NCBI GenBank assembly: GCA_017543805.1
Contig: JAFYFK010000204.1
Coordinates: 1-26,009 of the forward strand
Length of the DNA stretch: 26,009 nucleotides
Source of the DNA: Bacillota bacterium
GTDB lineage: Bacteria > Bacillota > Clostridia > Peptostreptococcales > Anaerovoracaceae
Direction of reading: 5' to 3'
Shown: positions 24,256 through 26,009 of the stretch, piece after piece
Numbering within the stretch: the stretch's first letter is position 1
Layout: each line of letters begins with the position of its first letter
Notes under the pieces: generated by a model
The model's database searches: none
Seen by the model: only the letters and a program-made list of their open reading frames with translations
Told to the model about the DNA's origin: nothing
Made by a program: the position numbers and the translations under genes

Positions 24256-25606
24256 TTCGTTTCTCCTTTCTTCCAAATACCCCGTCCTTCCAGGGCTTTT
24301 CGATAATTATATCAGCAAATTCGCCCTCCGTGTCAATATCGGATGGGAAATATACAACAGTGTAGTTGGACGCGTGACCTTTCCATACAGGCGTTCCGTC
24401 CGGCATCAGGTCGCTGTCCGGTTCCTCGGCAAGGACGCGCTGGACGGTTCCGGTCAGTCCTTCGCGGAACCTGAGGGAAACGCCGTCCGCGAATTCTATC
24501 AGCCTGCGGTTGCGCTCCTTTTTCTCCTGCATGTCTATCTGCCCGTCCATTTCCGCCGCCGGGGTAAACAGCCGCTTGGAATACGGGAACGCATGCACGT
24601 GAAGGAAGTCTGCCCTGTCCACCAGTTTAAAGCTGTCCTGAAGATCTTCCTCTGTCTCTCCGGGGAAACCGACTATGATATCCGTCGTAATACCGTAATG
24701 AGGATCGAACGCCCTCAGCGCATCCACTATGTTCAGATAATCCGACGATGTGTAGTGACGGTTCATCGAATAAATTACTTTGTCGCTGCCGCTTTGGGCT
24801 GACAGATGCAGATGATGACAGAGCTTATCGTATTTAAAAAGGCGCTTTACGTAATCCGCGTCTACCACGGTAGGCTCCAGTGAACTCAAACGTATGCGGA
24901 AATCCCCGGGGAGCGCATCGATGGCGGCTATAACAGTTTCAACGCCGGAAAGCCCGGAAGACGCCGGTCCGAAGCCGGCCTCAGTGCCGTAGAGGGCTGT
25001 GTTGATGCCTGTCAGGACTATCTCCTTATATCCGAGGCCGATCAGCTGGCGGGCCTCCTCAACGATGCTGTCCAGCGGGCGCGAACGCACAGGCCCTCTG
25101 GCGTAAGGGATTATGCAGTAGGAACAGAAGCGGTTGCAGCCCTCCTCGATCTTGATCATGGCGCGGGTCTTGCTCTCCGGGACCACGGTCACTTCGTGCT
25201 CGGGGTATTTTACAGCGCTGACCCTGGCCTCTGTTACATAATTCTGCTTTCTGTCGACAAGTCCGTTGAAATAGTCTTCGACATGTTTGTAGACCTGATC
25301 CTTGTCCGCAGTGCCCATGACTATGTCGGCTTCTTCAATTCCGGAGACCTCGTCCGGATTGGTCTGCGGATAGCAGCCCATAATAACGACAAGAGCGTCA
25401 GGGTTCTGACGCTTCATCCTCCGTATATACTGCCTGGACTTGCGGTCCGCGAGCCTTGTGACGGAACAGCTGTTTACGATATAGCAATCGGAGGGCTCAT
25501 CCGCGGACACCACTTCGTATCCGCGCTTTCTGAAACCCTCCGCCATTTCCGACGATTCATACTGATTGACCTTGCAGCCAAGTGTATAAAATGCGATCTT
25601 TCTCAT
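24248..25606 (-). CDS. mtaB: tRNA t6A37 methylthiotransferase MtaB
   Basis: Radical-SAM enzyme that adds a methylthio group to t6A at position 37 of tRNAs reading ANN codons. The 452 residues show the full family layout: an N-terminal UPF0004 domain with cluster ligands Cys11 (TLGCKVNQYE), Cys47 (NSCSV) and Cys78 (MGCYPQ); the radical-SAM cluster Cys157/Cys161/Cys164 in GCNRFCSYCIIPYARG; and a C-terminal TRAM-like region (~380-445). TLGCKVNQYE and the GFPGETEEDL motif favour MtaB over MiaB or RimO. Its ATG shares one base with the dnaJ stop (TAATG), and mtaB lies downstream of dnaJ as in many clostridia. The product is cytoplasmic. Confidence 0.95.
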   Translation of the reverse strand: MRKIAFYTLGCKVNQYESSEMAEGFRKRGYEVVSADEPSDCYIVNSCSVTRLADRKSRQYIRRMKRQNPDALVVIMGCYPQTNPDEVSGIEEADIVMGTADKDQVYKHVEDYFNGLVDRKQNYVTEARVSAVKYPEHEVTVVPESKTRAMIKIEEGCNRFCSYCIIPYARGPVRSRPLDSIVEEARQLIGLGYKEIVLTGINTALYGTEAGFGPASSGLSGVETVIAAIDALPGDFRIRLSSLEPTVVDADYVKRLFKYDKLCHHLHLSAQSGSDKVIYSMNRHYTSSDYLNIVDALRAFDPHYGITTDIIVGFPGETEEDLQDSFKLVDRADFLHVHAFPYSKRLFTPAAEMDGQIDMQEKKERNRRLIEFADGVSLRFREGLTGTVQRVLAEEPDSDLMPDGTPVWKGHASNYTVVYFPSDIDTEGEFADIIIEKPWKDGVFGRKEKRNG

Positions 25607-26009
25607 TATTTGAACATATCCTTAAGCGTATCGGAAAAACGCTTGCGCTTGCTGTAACCCTCGAGTCCCTTGTTCTCGCCGAACTTTCTGATCATTTCCT
25701 TCTGTTCGGAATTGAGCTTTGTAGGCACCTCGATATTGACCTCGACGTACATGTCTCCGGGCTTCTTGGTGCGGACGTTCGGCACGCCCTTTCCCTTCAT
25801 GCGGAGCACCGTTCCGGTCTGCGTGCCCGCCGGGACCTTGCAGGAAAGCTTTTCCGTAAGTCCGGGGACTGTGATGGTGTCGCCGAGCGCAGCCTGCGTG
25901 AATGTGATCGGCACCTGAAGCCAGAGATCGTCCCCGTCGCGCTTGAAGACCTCGTGCGGGGCTACGCCGAGCACCAGATACAGGTCTCCTGAGCCTCCGC
26001 CGTTGGAGC
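25606..26009 (-). CDS. dnaJ: Chaperone DnaJ, C-terminal part (cut by window edge)
   Basis: Only the last ~134 residues are present; the reading frame is open through the window end and begins upstream of it. The visible part is the DnaJ C-terminal peptide-binding domain: NGGGSGDLYLVLGVAPHEVF, then KRDGDDLWLQVPITFTQAALGDTI, VPGLTEKLSCKVPAGTQTGTVLRMKGKGVP, and GDMYVEVNIEVPTKLNSEQKEM. The J domain and zinc fingers lie outside the window. It would work with DnaK and GrpE in protein folding. The stop overlaps the start of mtaB by one base, so the two are co-translated. Confidence 0.95.
   Translation of the reverse strand, partial: SNGGGSGDLYLVLGVAPHEVFKRDGDDLWLQVPITFTQAALGDTITVPGLTEKLSCKVPAGTQTGTVLRMKGKGVPNVRTKKPGDMYVEVNIEVPTKLNSEQKEMIRKFGENKGLEGYSKRKRFSDTLKDMFK

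Overview
The window looks like chromosome from an anaerobic, moderately GC-rich member of the Clostridia (Firmicutes/Bacillota). I infer this from the ftsE-ftsX-M23 peptidase cluster, the dnaJ-mtaB-HIT-protein cluster, the two flavoprotein families typical of anaerobic clostridia, the LytS-type kinases, and an S-layer-homology (SLH) surface protein, which implies a Gram-positive-type wall carrying secondary wall polymer. I cannot name a genus. No tRNA, rRNA, CRISPR array, insertion sequence or phage gene was recognised.

Layout. (1) 18-1292, plus strand: a seven-TM LytS/YesM-type sensor histidine kinase whose upstream partner lies outside the window. (2) 1285-10169, minus strand: a long run of chromosomal housekeeping genes, in transcription order ftsE, ftsX, an M23 coiled-coil murein hydrolase, recJ, an S41 carboxy-terminal protease, a BaiN/HI0933-type flavoprotein and, after a 275-bp gap, a COG2509-type flavoprotein. 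The first six are tightly packed, overlapping or separated by at most 17 bp, and a good promoter precedes ftsE. The 275-bp gap is the longest stretch without a gene and contains a 202-bp imperfect inverted repeat that could fold as a long rod-like RNA. (3) 10285-10713, plus: a DUF523 protein. (4) 10792-21855, minus: a 61-residue peptide with a double-glycine motif, a 3120-residue exported SLH protein and a secreted subtilisin-like protease. (5) 22062-23857, plus, divergent from block 4: an XRE-HTH/receiver response regulator and a second LytS-type kinase, overlapping by one base. (6) 23911-26009, minus: dnaJ (5' part outside the window), mtaB and a HIT protein, overlapping end to start.

Blocks 4 and 5 form the distinctive accessory locus: a two-component system with an unusual HTH-then-receiver regulator, transcribed away from a small peptide, a giant wall-anchored protein and a protease. 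I infer that the system senses a membrane or envelope signal and controls the surface-protein operon from the AT-rich intergenic region 21856-22061, which holds two short palindromes. The first kinase in the window is a clear paralogue of the second, so this type of system is probably present at least twice in the genome.

Both convergent gene junctions flanking the locus (10714-10791 and 23858-23910) carry the same 30-bp hairpin, apparently a bidirectional terminator. The ftsEX cluster probably couples cell-wall hydrolysis to division: FtsEX would control the M23 hydrolase encoded immediately downstream.
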